Below, one piece after another: positions 45,581-55,490 of a DNA stretch of 64,000 nt (position 1 is the stretch's first letter; every line of letters begins with the position of its first letter). The notes below the pieces were generated by a model. The model searched no databases, was not told the DNA's origin, and worked only from the letters and a program-made list of their open reading frames with translations. Source of the stretch: an uncultured Clostridium sp. GTDB taxonomy: Bacteria; Bacillota; Clostridia; Clostridiales; Clostridiaceae. Position numbers and translations under genes: made by a program. The DNA lies in the NCBI GenBank assembly GCA_902785295.1, contig CACZYK010000021.1, positions 1-64,000 on the forward strand, written 5' to 3'.

Positions 45581-46825
45581 ATGAGTGAATTAATTATAAA
45601 AGGGCAAAAAGCAAAAGAAGCAAGTTATATTTTAATGAATGCAACAACCACAGAAAAAAATAATGCACTATTAAAAATGGCTGAAGTATTATTAAAAAGT
45701 TCAGAAGAGATACTAGAAGCCAATAAAAAAGATTTAGAAAATGCAATTGAAAAAGGAACACCTAAAGCTATGCTTGATAGATTAGCTTTAGATGAAAGCA
45801 GAATTAATGGTATGGCAGATGGTTTAAAGGATGTAGTTTCTTTACCAGACCCAATTGGAGAAGTAACAGGAATGTGGAAGAGACCAAATGGTCTTCAAAT
45901 AGGAAAGCAAAGAGTACCACTTGGAGTTATAGGAATAATTTATGAAGCAAGACCAAATGTAACTTGTGATGCGGCAGGGCTTTGTTTAAAATCAGGTAAT
46001 GTTGTTATTTTAAGAGGAGGAAAAGAAGCTATAAACTCTAATGTTGCTATAGTAAAAGCATTAAGAGAAGGAGTTAAAGAGTTTGGTCTTCCAGAAGATG
46101 TTATTCAATTAGTTGAAAATACAGATAGAGAAGTAGCTACTGAAATGATGAAATTAAATCAATACATTGATGTTCTTATTCCTAGAGGGGGAGCAGGTTT
46201 AATACAATCAGTAGTACAAAATGCTACAGTTCCAGTAATAGAAACAGGAACAGGAAACTGTCATGTATATGTTGATTGTGATGCAGATTTAGAAATGGCA
46301 AAAAACATTGTAATCAATGCAAAAACAAGCAGACCATCCGTATGTAATGCAGAAGAAAAGCTTCTTGTAAATGAAAAAATAGCAAAAGAATTTTTACCAA
46401 TAATATATAAAGCCTTAAAAGAAAAAGATGTTGAGGTAAGAGGAGATAAAAAAGTTCTTGAAGTATTAAATGAAGCTACAGAAATTCAAGAAGATGAATG
46501 GGGAAAAGAGTATCTTGATTATATAATTGGTGTAAAAATAGTAAAAGATGTTGATGAAGCAATAAATCATATCAACAAATATGGAACAGGACATTCAGAA
46601 GCAATAATTACAAACAACTATGAAAATTCTCAAAAATTCCTTCAAAGAGTAGATGCAGCAGCAGTTTATGTAAATGCTTCTACACGTTTCACAGATGGAG
46701 CAGAATTTGGCTTTGGAGCAGAAATAGGAATAAGCACTCAAAAGCTTCATGCTAGAGGACCAATGGGACTTAACGAATTAACTACAAATAAATACATTAT
46801 TTATGGAAATGGACAAGTAAGATAA
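45581..46825 (+). CDS. proA: Gamma-glutamyl phosphate reductase
   Basis: Second step of proline synthesis: NADPH reduction of glutamyl-5-phosphate to the semialdehyde. 414 residues with an aldehyde-dehydrogenase fold; the catalytic Cys is in KTSRPSVCNAEEK (about 246-258), the cofactor loop in LRGGKEAINSN, and IPRGGAGLIQSV and VNASTRFTDGAEFGFGAEIG are family signatures. Operon with proB; proC is not in the window. A strong terminator follows. Confidence 0.98.
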   Translation: MSELIIKGQKAKEASYILMNATTTEKNNALLKMAEVLLKSSEEILEANKKDLENAIEKGTPKAMLDRLALDESRINGMADGLKDVVSLPDPIGEVTGMWKRPNGLQIGKQRVPLGVIGIIYEARPNVTCDAAGLCLKSGNVVILRGGKEAINSNVAIVKALREGVKEFGLPEDVIQLVENTDREVATEMMKLNQYIDVLIPRGGAGLIQSVVQNATVPVIETGTGNCHVYVDCDADLEMAKNIVINAKTSRPSVCNAEEKLLVNEKIAKEFLPIIYKALKEKDVEVRGDKKVLEVLNEATEIQEDEWGKEYLDYIIGVKIVKDVDEAINHINKYGTGHSEAIITNNYENSQKFLQRVDAAAVYVNASTRFTDGAEFGFGAEIGISTQKLHARGPMGLNELTTNKYIIYGNGQVR

Positions 46826-46849
46826 AATATTAAAGGGATAAGAAAAAGG

Positions 46850-46874
46850 CGAGGATAAAAGTCCTCGTTTTTTT
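46850..46874 (+). terminator. Terminator of proBA
   Basis: CGAGGA (46850-46855) / TCCTCG (46862-46867) followed by a T-run. Confidence 0.9.
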
Positions 46875-46971
46875 CTTTAAATGAGTTATTATAGAAGATA
46901 AAGATATTATGGATCAGAATATATACATAGAAAATATATAAATGTAAAAAATATAAATAAGAGGTGAGAAT

Positions 46972-47589
46972 ATGGATATATTTACAATAGGACATTCTAA
47001 TTATAGTATGGAAAGATTTTTACATATGCTTAGATATTTTAATATAAATTGTGTTGTAGATATTCGAGGAACACCATACTCAAAATATAATGTTCAATTT
47101 GATAAAGAGTCATTAAAATATACTTTAAATAAAGAAGGTTTTGTTTATATTTATATGGCTAAAGAATTTGCAGCTAAGAGAGAAAATAAGGTATCATATA
47201 ATAAAGAAGGATATTCTGATTTTGAGAAGGTAGTAAAAGAAGAGGACTTTATAAAGGGAATTGAAAGATTAAAAAATGGATGTGAAAAAGGGTATAAAAT
47301 AGCTTTGTTAGGTGCTATGCAAAATCCAATAAGATGTCATAGAGCAATTTTACTTGGCAGAGAATTAATAAAAAATGGGTTTAAATTAAGACATATTTTA
47401 GATGATTATTCACTAGCTACTCAAGAGGATTTAGAAAAAGAAATGTTAGATAAGTATTTCCCAAATAGAAATCAACTTACTATTGATTATTTTTTAGGAA
47501 ATGGAATTACTGAAGAAGAAATGATAAAAGAAGCTTATAAATTAGCAAATAAAGAAATTGGTTATAGAATTGAACACATAAATAAGTAA
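46972..47589 (+). CDS. DUF488 family protein
   Basis: 205 residues. Family markers are the N-terminal IFTIGHSNYSMERFL, VVDIRGTPYSKY (about 29-40) and, in the second half, GAMQNPIRCHRAILLGREL (about 115-133) with the conserved CHR. DUF488 proteins have been suggested to bind nucleic acids or act in stress responses, with no established reaction. GAGGTGAGAAT precedes the ATG. Single gene between proBA and an SDR gene with a 27-base gap. Confidence 0.85.
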   Translation: MDIFTIGHSNYSMERFLHMLRYFNINCVVDIRGTPYSKYNVQFDKESLKYTLNKEGFVYIYMAKEFAAKRENKVSYNKEGYSDFEKVVKEEDFIKGIERLKNGCEKGYKIALLGAMQNPIRCHRAILLGRELIKNGFKLRHILDDYSLATQEDLEKEMLDKYFPNRNQLTIDYFLGNGITEEEMIKEAYKLANKEIGYRIEHINK

Positions 47590-47616
47590 AGACTTTTATT
47601 TTAGAAAGGTAATATT

Positions 47617-48393
47617 ATGAATAAAAAGTATACATTAATTACAGGTGGAACTGAGGGAATTGGATTTGAACTTGCAAAGCTTTATGGAAAGAATAAAGAA
47701 AATCTTATATTAGTTGCAAGAGATGAAAATAAACTTAAAGAAAAAAAGAATATTTTAGAAAATGATTATAAAGTAGAAGTGTTAACATTATCAGTAGATT
47801 TATCTTTAGAAACTTCTTGTAAAGAAATTATAAAATTTGTGGATAAAAAAAATATAATTGTGGATAAATTAATAAATAATGCTGGCATAGGTTCCTTTGG
47901 AGAATTTTATTTAGGAAAAGATGGTTTTGAAGAAAAAATAATAAGAATAAATATTATTTCTTTAACTAATTTAACAAAGTATTTTCTTAAAGAAATGGTA
48001 GAAAGAAAATCTGGTGGAATTTTAAATGTTGCTTCAACAGCAGCTTTTGTTGGTGGACCTAAAATGGCAATGTATTATTCAACAAAAGCATATGTACTGT
48101 CTTTAACAGAGGCAATCCATGATGAAGTAAAGGATTATGGAGTTAGGGTGAGTTGTTTATGTCCAGGCCCAGTAAGGACATCATTTCAATCTAAGGCTGG
48201 AATTAAAAAGTCTGAAAGTGCAAAAAAATATTTAATGAGTGCTGAAGCTGTAGCAAAAGAAGGATATAAAAAATTTGCAAAAAATAAAGCAATAATAATT
48301 CCTGGATTTAAAAATAAGGTGCTTGTAATAGGAAATAAGTTTATTCCAAGAGCTTTAAGTAGAAAAATAATACAAATGACAAATAAGGGGTAA
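47617..48393 (+). CDS. Short-chain dehydrogenase/reductase (SDR)
   Basis: 258 residues. Classical SDR features: NAD(P)-binding TGGTEGIGFELAKLYG (about 8-23), NNAGIGSFGEF (about 87-97), active-site Ser in LNVASTAAF and YSTKAYV (Tyr-x-x-x-Lys, about 155-161), and CPGPVRTSF after it. Substrate unknown. A basic C-terminus (SRKIIQMTNKG) might touch the membrane. AGAAAGGTAAT precedes the ATG. A HAD phosphatase gene follows 24 bases on. Confidence 0.88.
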   Translation: MNKKYTLITGGTEGIGFELAKLYGKNKENLILVARDENKLKEKKNILENDYKVEVLTLSVDLSLETSCKEIIKFVDKKNIIVDKLINNAGIGSFGEFYLGKDGFEEKIIRINIISLTNLTKYFLKEMVERKSGGILNVASTAAFVGGPKMAMYYSTKAYVLSLTEAIHDEVKDYGVRVSCLCPGPVRTSFQSKAGIKKSESAKKYLMSAEAVAKEGYKKFAKNKAIIIPGFKNKVLVIGNKFIPRALSRKIIQMTNKG

Positions 48394-48417
48394 AATATAT
48401 TTAGGTTAGGTGAAAAA

Positions 48418-49230
48418 ATGAAAAAGATTTTTGATGGATATACTTTAGTTTCTGATATGGATGGTACTTTAATAAATAGTAAAAAGGAAATTTCTAAAGA
48501 AAATTTAGATGCTATAAAATATTTTGTTAATAATGGAGGAAAATTTACTGTAGCTACAGGAAGAATGGTAGCTTCAGTTGGATGTTTTTTAGATAGGCTT
48601 AACTTAGACCTTCCAGCTATACTTCATAATGGTGGAAAGATATATGATTATAATAATAAAAAGGTTGTATATGAGCATTTTATAGAAGAAGATAGAAAAG
48701 AAGCTATAAAAAAAGTATGGGAAAATAGACCAGACATAGGAATTGAAATATTTTGTGATGAAGTAGTGTATATATACAGAGAATGTGAATATACAAAAAG
48801 ATATAATAAATATTCTTATGATATAGTTTATAATTTGCCAGAAGAGATTTGGAATAAACCTTGGGTAAAGGTTCTTTTAATAGGTGATGAAGATGTATTA
48901 GATGAATTTGAAAAAGAATATAGAAATAACTATGATATAGGAATGTCTGTTAGAAGTGGAGCAAATTATTTAGATGTTATAGGAAATGGGACAAGCAAGG
49001 GAGCAGGGCTTTTAAAATTAATAGAGCTATATAATTTAGATAAATCAAAGATAATAGCTGTAGGAGATAATATGAATGACTTAGAAATGATTGATATTGC
49101 AAAATATGGATTCATATTAAAAAATGGAACTAAAAGAGCTTTAGAAAAAGCAAAACTTATAGCACCTTCTAATGATGAAAATCCTATAAAGTATATTATA
49201 GATTATGTTGAAAAAAATATAAGAAGATAA
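48418..49230 (+). CDS. Cof-type HAD-superfamily phosphatase
   Basis: 270 residues, a paralogue of the gene at 24993. Motif I VSDMDGTLINS (about 11-21), motif II ATGRM, motif III Lys in NGTSKGAGLLK, motif IV VGDNMNDLEMI, and a C2B cap between. Phosphate monoester substrate not identifiable. GGTGAAAA lies before the ATG. Probably co-transcribed with the SDR gene. Confidence 0.88.
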   Translation: MKKIFDGYTLVSDMDGTLINSKKEISKENLDAIKYFVNNGGKFTVATGRMVASVGCFLDRLNLDLPAILHNGGKIYDYNNKKVVYEHFIEEDRKEAIKKVWENRPDIGIEIFCDEVVYIYRECEYTKRYNKYSYDIVYNLPEEIWNKPWVKVLLIGDEDVLDEFEKEYRNNYDIGMSVRSGANYLDVIGNGTSKGAGLLKLIELYNLDKSKIIAVGDNMNDLEMIDIAKYGFILKNGTKRALEKAKLIAPSNDENPIKYIIDYVEKNIRR

Positions 49231-49309
49231 AATAAACATATTTTTTTATAATAGGAATTATTTAAGTCAATTTTGTTAATACTAACTTTAAAAGGAAAGG
49301 AGTATTAAC

Positions 49310-49819
49310 ATGAATTGGCTTTTTTATTTATGCTTTATGTTTGTTTTATATTCATTTCTAGGATGGATATTAGAAGAAGTTTATTGTTATATAATAAGAG
49401 GAAGGTTTAAATATAATGGCTTTTTGTATGGACCATTTAAACCTATGTATGGAACAGCTATGACAATACTTATATTTTTAAGAAATATAGTAAAAGTAAA
49501 TGATGTTTTACTAATAATAATGTGTTTTATAGTACCAACAGTAATTGAATATATTACAGGCATCATAATGAAAACAAGATTTAAAAAAAAGTATTGGGAT
49601 TATAGCAAAATTCCCTTTAACATAGATGGTTTAGTATGTTTAAAATTTTCTATATATTGGGCTATTTTAACAAGCCTTACTATATTCATAGTTCAACCTA
49701 TTATAGATAATATTTTTTTCAGTAGATTAAATTTATTTGCAAGATTAGCTATAATACTAATCATATACATAACCATAGATATTATATTTACAGAAAAACA
49801 TCTATATAGTAATAGATAA
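49310..49819 (+). CDS. CmpB-type putative ABC transporter permease (PF06541)
   Basis: 169 residues with four to five membrane spans. The N-terminal YSFLGWILEEVYCYIIRGRF (about 14-33) and the GPFKPMYGTAM stretch are characteristic of this family, which is named as a type IV ABC permease but has no proven transport function. No ATPase gene adjoins. AAGGAG lies before the ATG. Confidence 0.8.
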   Translation: MNWLFYLCFMFVLYSFLGWILEEVYCYIIRGRFKYNGFLYGPFKPMYGTAMTILIFLRNIVKVNDVLLIIMCFIVPTVIEYITGIIMKTRFKKKYWDYSKIPFNIDGLVCLKFSIYWAILTSLTIFIVQPIIDNIFFSRLNLFARLAIILIIYITIDIIFTEKHLYSNR

Positions 49820-49850
49820 AGCCCCACATTTAAAAGTGGAGTTTATTTTT
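49818..49850. terminator. Terminator between convergent genes
   Basis: An imperfect hairpin with CCCAC paired to GTGGA (CCCCACATTTAAAAGTGGAG) followed by TTTATTTTT. It separates the permease-like gene from the convergent PHP gene. Confidence 0.55.
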
Positions 49851-50583
49851 ATAAATTAACATCTAAAAGTTTTCCTTTGTTTTTAAAATGAGCTAAAAGC
49901 TTTTTAGGTTCATTCATTATTAATTCTTCAGGAAAGTTTATAGATTCAAGGATTTTTATAGACTCTTCAAAATGTCCAATTGTAAAAGCAATATGAGAAT
50001 CAGATGTAAGAATTAATTTAGTTCCATATTCTTTGCAAAGTTTAGCAACTTTTTTACAATTAATATCACTTCCTGCTCTTGATTTACCAAGAACTGAGCT
50101 ATTATTTATTTCAATCATTATATCTTTTTCTTTAGCAAATTTAACAATTAAATCATAGTCAAGTTCATAAGCAGGATTACCAATATGACCTAAAATTTCA
50201 ACTTTAGGATTTTTATTTACACAGTTAATAAAAGCTTGTGTATTATCATTTTTGTTAGTAGGTTTAAAAACTGGTTCATGAAAAGATGCAATCATATAAT
50301 CAAGAAATTTAGAGTCTTCTTCTGCAAGGTCAATATTTCCCTCCACATCAAGAATATTTGCTTCACAGCCTTTTAAAATAATAACATCATTAATAATTCT
50401 AGGTATAACTTTCATATTGCCAAAATACCATCTATGAGGGGCATTAGGCATTGCTGGTCCATGTTCAGATGTACCTAATATTTTTATTCCATTTTCTTTG
50501 CAATAAGAAATATTTTCTAAAAGAGTGGTGTATGCATGTCCACTTACTATAGTATGAGTATGTAAATCAGATGAAAAATCCAT
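49849..50583 (-). CDS. PHP-domain phosphatase (YcdX-like)
   Basis: 244 residues. The PHP metal-binding motifs are in order: DLHTHTIVSGHAY (about 6-18), TSEHGPAMP (about 38-46), an ILKGCEANI Glu, SFHEP, GHIGNP and the C-terminal TSDSHIAFTIG (about 201-211). The HGPA / HRWYFGN segments fit YcdX-type trinuclear-zinc phosphatases rather than histidinol phosphatase. Physiological substrate unknown. AGGAGAAAAATT precedes the ATG on the minus strand. Divergent from carAB. Confidence 0.88.
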   Translation of the reverse strand: MDFSSDLHTHTIVSGHAYTTLLENISYCKENGIKILGTSEHGPAMPNAPHRWYFGNMKVIPRIINDVIILKGCEANILDVEGNIDLAEEDSKFLDYMIASFHEPVFKPTNKNDNTQAFINCVNKNPKVEILGHIGNPAYELDYDLIVKFAKEKDIMIEINNSSVLGKSRAGSDINCKKVAKLCKEYGTKLILTSDSHIAFTIGHFEESIKILESINFPEELIMNEPKKLLAHFKNKGKLLDVNL

Positions 50584-50770
50584 AATTTTTCTCCTTTCAT
50601 TAGAAAAATAATATATATATTATAGTATAATATTGCTTTATTAATTAATTCAAGAATTAGAATGTTTTAAATAGATAAAAACCATGTTATTTTTTCTTGA
50701 CAGTGAATATTCAATAAACTAAAATAATAAATAAGGTAAAAATAAAAAAAGGTAAAAGATACGCTTTAAA

Positions 50771-50928
50771 TTGGTCCTGTGAGGCCAGAAAGGAGTCTAT
50801 AACTATGTTGATACAAAAAAAATACACAAATCTATCAATAGAGGAAGTTTATAGTCATAATTATGAATATACAAGGATAGTGAGGAGACCCTTTTAATTA
50901 ACAGTCTCTTTATTATCCTTTTATTATA
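50771..50928 (+). promoter_or_regulatory. PyrR-binding attenuator leader of carAB
   Basis: TTGGTCCTGTGAGGCC (50771-50786) matches the PyrR-binding loop consensus (A/G-UCC-x-GUGAGG-C/U). About 85 bases on, AAGGATAGTGAGGAGAC (50873-50889) pairs with GTCTCTTTATTATCCTT (50904-50920) using G-U pairs, followed by TTATTAT. In the known mechanism UMP-bound PyrR stabilises the binding hairpin and lets the terminator form. The rest of the 411-base spacer (50584-50994) is AT-rich, with no ORF that I would call. Confidence 0.85.
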
Positions 50929-50994
50929 GGGATTTTAAAAATTAATAACCTTAAAAGTGTACTTTACTTTAACATAAAATGAGGAGGGCTAAGC

Positions 50995-52044
50995 ATGAAC
51001 GCAAAGCTAATTTTAGAAAACGGAATGGTTTTTGAAGGTAATGCCTTTGGATACTTAAGTGACAGTGTTGGTGAAGTTGTATTTACAACTGGTATGACTG
51101 GATATCAAGAAGTTTTAACAGACCCATCATATTATGGTCAAATAGTAACTATGACATATCCATTAATAGGAAACTATGGAGTTAATTTAGAAGATGTAGA
51201 ATCAAACTCTCCAAAAGTTAGAGGATTTATAGTAAGAGAAAAATGTTCTTTCCCAAGTAACTTTAGATGCGAAATGGATTTAGATAACTACTTAAAGCAA
51301 AACAAAATAGTAGGTCTTGAAGGAATAGATACAAGAGCATTAACAAAGGTTTTAAGAAACAATGGTACTATGAAAGGTATAATAGTTGTTGATGAAATCG
51401 GAAGAAAAGATGTAAATGATAGAATAACAGCATATTCAAACAAGGAAGCTGTTAAAAATGTTACTACAGATAAAGTGTACACAATTGAAGGAAATGGAAA
51501 GCATGTAGCAGTAATGGATTTTGGTATAAAGACTAATATATTAAGATGCTTCAAAAAGAGAGGATGTAAGCTTACAGTATTCCCAGCAGATGCAAAAGCT
51601 GAAGATATACTAGCAATAAATCCTGATTTAGTATTCTTATCAAATGGTCCTGGAGACCCACAAGATGTACCTGAATCAATAGAAAATATTAAAAAGTTAA
51701 TAGGTAAAAAACCAATTGTAGGAATTTGCTTAGGACATCAATTATTAACATTAGCATTAGGTGGAACAACAACAAAATTAAAGTTCGGACATAGAGGATG
51801 TAACCATCCAGTTAAAGATTTAGAAACAAATAAAGTTACAATAACATCACAAAATCATGGATATGTTGTTGAAACTTTACCAGAAGAAGTTGTAGCAACA
51901 CATATAAATATAAATGATGGAACAATAGAAGGTATGAAGCATAAAACATTACCAATATTCTCAGTTCAATTCCATCCAGAAGCATCAGCTGGACCACATG
52001 ATAGCGAATATATATTTGACAAATTTATGGAATATGCACTATAG
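50995..52044 (+). CDS. carA: Carbamoyl phosphate synthase small subunit
   Basis: Glutamine amidotransferase subunit that supplies ammonia for carbamoyl phosphate (pyrimidines and arginine). 349 residues. The N-terminal CPSase domain has EVVFTTGMTGYQEVLTDPSY (about 23-42) and the C-terminal class I GATase has the catalytic Cys in VGICLGHQLL (about 242-251) and the His-Glu pair in FHPEASAGPHD (about 327-337). GAGGAGGGCTAAGC precedes the ATG. With the PyrR leader, pyrimidine control is expected. carB follows after 12 bases. Confidence 0.98.
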   Translation: MNAKLILENGMVFEGNAFGYLSDSVGEVVFTTGMTGYQEVLTDPSYYGQIVTMTYPLIGNYGVNLEDVESNSPKVRGFIVREKCSFPSNFRCEMDLDNYLKQNKIVGLEGIDTRALTKVLRNNGTMKGIIVVDEIGRKDVNDRITAYSNKEAVKNVTTDKVYTIEGNGKHVAVMDFGIKTNILRCFKKRGCKLTVFPADAKAEDILAINPDLVFLSNGPGDPQDVPESIENIKKLIGKKPIVGICLGHQLLTLALGGTTTKLKFGHRGCNHPVKDLETNKVTITSQNHGYVVETLPEEVVATHININDGTIEGMKHKTLPIFSVQFHPEASAGPHDSEYIFDKFMEYAL

Positions 52045-52056
52045 GAGGTAAGAGAT

Positions 52057-55000
52057 ATGCCATTAAGAAAAGATATAAAAAAGGTTTTAGTTATAGGCTC
52101 AGGGCCAATAGTAATAGGTCAAGCAGCGGAATTTGACTATTCAGGAACTCAAGCTTGCCAAGCTTTAAAAGAAGAAGGTTTAGAAGTTGTATTAGTTAAC
52201 TCTAACCCAGCTACAATTATGACTGACAAAGAAATTGCAGATAAAATATACATAGAACCACTAACAGTTGAATTTGTGGAAAAAGTAATAGCTAAGGAAA
52301 GACCAGACAGTATAATAGCTGGTATGGGTGGTCAAACAGGTCTTAATATTACTGTTGAATTACATGATAAGGGAATTTTAGATAAGTATAATGTTAAGGT
52401 AATTGGAACATCTATCGCTTCAATAAAAGAAGGGGAAGATAGAGAATTATTCAGAGATATGATGAAAAGAATAAATGAACCAGTTATACAATCTGAAATC
52501 ATAACAGACTTAGAAGTTGGAGTAGCTTATGCTAGTAAAATAGGATATCCAGTTATAGTAAGACCAGCTTATACACTAGGAGGTACTGGTGGAGGTATTG
52601 CTGAAAATGAAGAAGAATTAAGAGAAATTCTTGAATCAGGATTACAATTAAGTACAATAGGTCAAGTACTTCTTGAAAAGTCAGTTAAGGGATGGAAAGA
52701 AATTGAGTATGAAGTAATGAGAGACTCATATGGAAACTGTATAACTGTTTGTAACATGGAAAACATTGACCCAGTTGGTATACACACAGGAGATAGTATA
52801 GTTGTTGCACCATCTCAAACTTTATCAGATAAAGAATATCAAATGCTTAGAACAGCATCAATTAATATAATAAATGCAGTAGGAATTGAAGGTGGATGTA
52901 ATGTACAATTTGCTTTAAATCCAAATTCATTTGAATATGCAGTAATAGAAATAAATCCTAGAGTTTCAAGATCTTCAGCTTTAGCATCAAAGGCTACTGG
53001 ATATCCAATAGCTAAGCTTGCTGCAAAGATTTCTGTAGGATATGGATTAGATGAAATAAAAAATGCAGTAACTCAAAAAACTTATGCTTGTTTTGAACCA
53101 TCATTAGATTATGTTGTATGTAAAATTCCAAAATGGCCATTTGATAAGTTCTTTGGAGCTGATAGAGAACTTGGAACAAAGATGATGGCAACTGGAGAAG
53201 TGATGGCTATTGGAGCTAACTTAGAAGCTGCATTACTAAAGGGAATAAGAAGTCTAGAAATAGGTAAATATTCTTTAGACCACAAAAAGTTTAAAGAACT
53301 TAGCATGGCTGAATTAAAAGAAAGAGTTATGGCTCCAGATGATGAAAGATTATTTGCTTTAGCTGAAATGTTAAGAAGAGATTATAGAGTAGATAAAGTA
53401 GCTAAGATAACAGGAATAGATATATTCTTCATAGAAAAGTTTAAGTGGATAGTAGAAGAAGAACAAAGATTAAAATTAAGCAAACTTGAAGATTTAGATA
53501 AAGAATGGCTATATAAATTAAAGAGAAAAGGATTCTCTGATAAGGCAATAGCTGATATGTTAAAAGTTTGCCCAGAAGATATAAACAAGCTAAGAGGACT
53601 ATGGAACATAAAACCTTCATACAAGATGGTTGATACATGTGCTGGAGAATTTGAAGCTTTATCTCCATACTACTATTCAACATATGAACAATATGATGAA
53701 GTTGAAGTTACACATGATAGAAAGAAAGTTGTAGTTTTAGGTTCTGGACCAATAAGAATAGGTCAAGGTATAGAATTTGACTATGCTTCAGTTCACTGTG
53801 TATTAGCATTAAAGAGATTAGGAATAGAAACTATAATAGTAAATAACAATCCAGAAACAGTAAGTACTGACTTTAATATTTCAGATAAATTATACTTTGA
53901 ACCACTTACTGAAGAAGATGTATTAAATATAATAGAAAAAGAAAATCCAGATGGAGTAATACTTCAATTTGGTGGTCAAACAGCTATTAAGCTTGCAAAC
54001 TTCTTAAAAGAAAAGAATATACCAACTCTTGGAACTACAGCAGACCAAATAGATATGGCTGAAGACAGAGAAAAGTTTGATGAATTACTAGAAAAACTAG
54101 GAATATCAAGACCTAAGGGTAAAGGAATATGGTCTATTGAAGAAGGATTAGAAGAAGCAAGAGCATTAGGATTCCCAGTACTTGTTAGACCTTCATATGT
54201 AATTGGTGGTCAAGGAATGGAAATCACTCATGATGAAGAAGAATTAATATACTACTTAGAAAATGCCTTTGCTAAGGACAAGAAAAATCCTATATTAATA
54301 GATAAATACTTAATGGGTAGAGAAATAGAAGTTGATGCAATATCAGATGGAGAAGATGTATTAATTCCAGGAATAATGGAACACTTAGAGAGAGCAGGTG
54401 TTCACTCTGGAGATAGTATTACTATGTATCCATCACAAAATATATCTGAAAAAATAAAGGCTGATGTTTTAGAATATACTAAGAAATTAGCACTTGAAAT
54501 AGGAATAAAGGGTATGATAAATATCCAATTCATAGAATATCAAGGAAAGCTTTATGTAATAGAAGTTAATCCAAGAGCTTCAAGAACAGTTCCTTATATA
54601 AGTAAGGTAAGTGGAGTTCCAATAGTTGATATAGCTACAAAGGTTATGCTTGGAAGCAAACTTAAAGATTTAGGATATGGAGTAGATATATACAAAGAAC
54701 CAAACATAGTAGCAGTAAAGGTTCCAGTATTCTCAACTCAAAAGTTACCAAATGTTGAAGTATCTTTAGGACCTGAAATGAGATCTACAGGAGAAGTTTT
54801 AGGTGTAGGAAAAACTCTTAATGAAGCTTTATATAAGGGATTTGTAGCAGCAGGAATGTTCCCAGGAAATGGAGAAATATTAGCTACAGTAAACAAGCAT
54901 GATAAGCAAGAATTCTTACCAATGGCTCAAAGACTTGCTAAGTTAGGATATAAGTTTGTTGCAACAGAAGGAACTTGTAAGCTTTTAAGAGATGGCGGCG

Positions 55001-55266
55001 TTGATGCTAAAGTTGTTAGAAGATTAAAAGAAGATAGTCCTAATATATTAGATGTTATAAAGAATAAGGAAGTTGATTTAGTTATAAATACTCCAACAAA
55101 AGTAAATGACTCAAAATCAGATGGATTTATTATGAGAAGAGCAGCAGTTGAAAGAAATATTGGAGTTATAACAGCATTAGATACATTTAGAGCAATTGTA
55201 GATGTTAAATGTGAAGGCTTAGAAAATAACAAAGATTTAGAAGTATTTAATATATCAGAAATATAA
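52057..55266 (+). CDS. carB: Carbamoyl phosphate synthase large subunit
   Basis: The 1,069-residue synthetase subunit with two homologous ATP-grasp halves. Half 1 starts [21 protein letters not shown] (first residues about 11-30) with ARP/ATP loops around [15 protein letters not shown]; half 2 repeats [19 protein letters not shown] near 560 and [14 protein letters not shown] near 710. The MGS-like allosteric domain occupies the last ~140 residues ([13 protein letters not shown]). No frameshift. AGGAGGTAAGAG precedes the ATG. Operon with carA. Confidence 0.98.
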   Translation: MPLRKDIKKVLVIGSGPIVIGQAAEFDYSGTQACQALKEEGLEVVLVNSNPATIMTDKEIADKIYIEPLTVEFVEKVIAKERPDSIIAGMGGQTGLNITVELHDKGILDKYNVKVIGTSIASIKEGEDRELFRDMMKRINEPVIQSEIITDLEVGVAYASKIGYPVIVRPAYTLGGTGGGIAENEEELREILESGLQLSTIGQVLLEKSVKGWKEIEYEVMRDSYGNCITVCNMENIDPVGIHTGDSIVVAPSQTLSDKEYQMLRTASINIINAVGIEGGCNVQFALNPNSFEYAVIEINPRVSRSSALASKATGYPIAKLAAKISVGYGLDEIKNAVTQKTYACFEPSLDYVVCKIPKWPFDKFFGADRELGTKMMATGEVMAIGANLEAALLKGIRSLEIGKYSLDHKKFKELSMAELKERVMAPDDERLFALAEMLRRDYRVDKVAKITGIDIFFIEKFKWIVEEEQRLKLSKLEDLDKEWLYKLKRKGFSDKAIADMLKVCPEDINKLRGLWNIKPSYKMVDTCAGEFEALSPYYYSTYEQYDEVEVTHDRKKVVVLGSGPIRIGQGIEFDYASVHCVLALKRLGIETIIVNNNPETVSTDFNISDKLYFEPLTEEDVLNIIEKENPDGVILQFGGQTAIKLANFLKEKNIPTLGTTADQIDMAEDREKFDELLEKLGISRPKGKGIWSIEEGLEEARALGFPVLVRPSYVIGGQGMEITHDEEELIYYLENAFAKDKKNPILIDKYLMGREIEVDAISDGEDVLIPGIMEHLERAGVHSGDSITMYPSQNISEKIKADVLEYTKKLALEIGIKGMINIQFIEYQGKLYVIEVNPRASRTVPYISKVSGVPIVDIATKVMLGSKLKDLGYGVDIYKEPNIVAVKVPVFSTQKLPNVEVSLGPEMRSTGEVLGVGKTLNEALYKGFVAAGMFPGNGEILATVNKHDKQEFLPMAQRLAKLGYKFVATEGTCKLLRDGGVDAKVVRRLKEDSPNILDVIKNKEVDLVINTPTKVNDSKSDGFIMRRAAVERNIGVITALDTFRAIVDVKCEGLENNKDLEVFNISEI

Positions 55267-55276
55267 TAATTAAACC

Positions 55277-55319
55277 AAAAAGTTGTTGTGTAAATTAATT
55301 TTGCATAACAACTTTTTTA
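55277..55319 (+). terminator. Terminator of carAB
   Basis: AAAAAGTTGTTGTG (55277-55290) pairs with CATAACAACTTTTTT (about 55304-55319). The AGTTGTT/AACAACT ends resemble those of the MITE-like elements, possibly by chance. Confidence 0.75.
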
Positions 55320-55490
55320 TTTAATAAAATTAGTTTTAATAAATTCCATAATACAAAAAAATTCTTTTAATTTTTTAAAATGATTTAATAAAGACTAATA
55401 AAGTTTGAAAATATTATTGAAAAAAACATAGTCAAATTATATAATTAATATATAACGATTACATATTTTAAGCTAAAAGGGGGATATAAA

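Noticed and set aside
55440..55490. cre site before the pullulanase (around TATAACGATTAC)
   Set aside because: Too many mismatches to the consensus, including the TG at positions 2-3.
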